In this document: piece by piece, positions 63,317 through 64,000 of the stretch
Position numbering within the stretch: the first letter of the stretch is position 1
Layout: each line of letters starts with the position of its first letter
Assembly: GCF_007990635.1 (NCBI RefSeq)
Contig: NZ_AP019846.1
Coordinates: forward strand, 1-64,000
From: Leptotrichia hongkongensis
GTDB lineage: Bacteria > Fusobacteriota > Fusobacteriia > Fusobacteriales > Leptotrichiaceae
Reading direction: 5' to 3'
Length of the DNA stretch: 64,000 nt
The notes under the pieces: model-generated
Seen by the model: the letters and a program-made list of their open reading frames with translations, nothing else
The model's database searches: none
What the model was told of the DNA's origin: nothing
Made by a program: the position numbers and the translations under genes

Positions 63317-64000
63317 ATGAGAAATTATGATGTAATTGTAGTTGGTGCTGGACACGCGGGAATTGAAGCAGCATTGGCATCAGCTAGATTAGGGTTGAAT
63401 ACAGCAATTTTTACAATAACATTAGATAATATAGGTGTTATGTCTTGTAACCCATCAGTTGGAGGGCCTGCAAAAAGCCATCTGGCTAAGGAAGTTGACG
63501 CATTAGGTGGAGAAATCGGACGAAATATGGATAAAAGCTTTGTACAAATGAGAATTCTGAATACAAAAAAAGGACCAGCAGTTCGTTCGTTAAGAGCTCA
63601 GGCAGATAGAAAAATTTATGCAAGGGAAATGAAAAAAACAATAGAAAATCAGCAAAATTTAGATACTGTTCAAGATATTGTCACAGAATTAATTGTAGAA
63701 GAAATTGAAATTTTAGAAGGTAATTCTAAAAGAATTGAAAAGGTTATAAAAGGGATAAGAACTAAGACAGGAATGGAGTTTTTTGCAAAAGCGGTTGTAC
63801 TTGCAACAGGAACATTCTTGAGAGGACTTTTATACATTGGAGATAAAAGGGTGAAAGGTGGAAGAATGGGAGAGTTATCGGCAGATGACCTTACAGATTC
63901 CTTAAAATCTTTAGGATTTAAAATGGATAGATTCAAGACAGGGACACCTCCTAGACTTGATATTAGAACATTAAATCTGGAAAAATTGGAAGAACAGCCA
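63317..64000 (+). CDS. mnmG: MnmG/GidA paralogue 2, canonical tRNA uridine-modification enzyme (partial at window end)
   Basis: The first 228 codons are present and the frame runs off the window. It begins [27 protein letters not shown] and has [47 protein letters not shown] and KTGTPPRLD, all matching canonical MnmG. It is clearly different from the paralogue at 11684, which lacks several of these residues. ATG 63317 has no obvious ribosome site nearby. Confidence 0.95.
   Translation, partial: MRNYDVIVVGAGHAGIEAALASARLGLNTAIFTITLDNIGVMSCNPSVGGPAKSHLAKEVDALGGEIGRNMDKSFVQMRILNTKKGPAVRSLRAQADRKIYAREMKKTIENQQNLDTVQDIVTELIVEEIEILEGNSKRIEKVIKGIRTKTGMEFFAKAVVLATGTFLRGLLYIGDKRVKGGRMGELSADDLTDSLKSLGFKMDRFKTGTPPRLDIRTLNLEKLEEQP

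Noticed and set aside
1-64000. CRISPR array, prophage, IS element, tRNA or rRNA genes
   Set aside because: No regularly spaced repeats with unique spacers, transposase, integrase, tRNA-like cloverleaf other than tmRNA, or rRNA sequence was recognised by eye; a dedicated scan was not possible.

Overview
The window is very AT-rich double-membrane bacterial DNA and looks like a Fusobacteriota chromosome, most likely Leptotrichia or a close relative. The basis is the LPS/lipid A gene set, lipoproteins, strong AGGAGG ribosome sites, a DciA-type helicase-loader gene next to recF, and a tmRNA tag ending in ALAA. This assignment comes from gene content only; no database search was possible. No rRNA, tRNA, transposase, prophage or CRISPR array was seen.

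Layout. (1) 1-7.6 kb is a replication-origin region. dnaA is flanked on both sides by clusters of DnaA-box-like TGTGGAAA and TTATCCACA sites. It is followed by a lipoprotein gene, an S4-domain gene (yaaA type), an inserted AAA-ATPase/PD-(D/E)XK gene, recF and a dciA-like gene. dnaN and gyrB are not here. (2) 7.6-17.3 kb holds a secreted spherulin-4-like protein, a TPR protein, a Kdo/LPS-kinase-like protein, a first mnmG paralogue, a MATE exporter, pth and an ABC exporter whose permease gene is frameshifted. Two copies of an intergenic repeat lie here. (3) 17.4-31 kb is an LPS/O-antigen cluster: WaaP-like kinase, three GT9 heptosyltransferase-like genes, GT4, GT2 and capsule-type transferases, a polysaccharide deacetylase, msbA, and an O-antigen-ligase gene broken by an in-frame stop. 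(4) 31-36 kb carries a low-complexity secreted protein, an orphan RnfD/NqrB-like protein and mfd with an apparent one-base frameshift near its start.

(5) 36-54 kb is a complete ethanolamine-utilisation (eut) microcompartment locus, all on the + strand. It has three nearly identical eutM genes plus eutS, eutN, eutL and a tailed BMC protein; EutBC lyase with reactivase EutA; EutE, EutG and the PduL-type EutD; EutT, EutP, EutQ and EutH; and the EutVW two-component antitermination system. Its leader contains a promoter, two hairpins with A1/G4 hexaloops and an overlapping terminator, as expected for EutV control. A predicted secreted HAD phosphatase is embedded between eutH and eutQ and may release ethanolamine from phosphoethanolamine.

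(6) 54-59.6 kb, convergent with eut, is a five-gene NikABCDE-type ABC transporter operon behind a cobalamin riboswitch with its own terminator. The transporter unit is bracketed by a ~100-bp inverted repeat. Because EutBC needs adenosylcobalamin, the transporter is best read as a cobalt (or nickel/cobalt) importer feeding B12 supply. (7) 60-64 kb holds gap, a methyltransferase, a small membrane export protein with an overlapping upstream mini-ORF, ssrA (tmRNA), and the start of a second, canonical mnmG that runs off the window.
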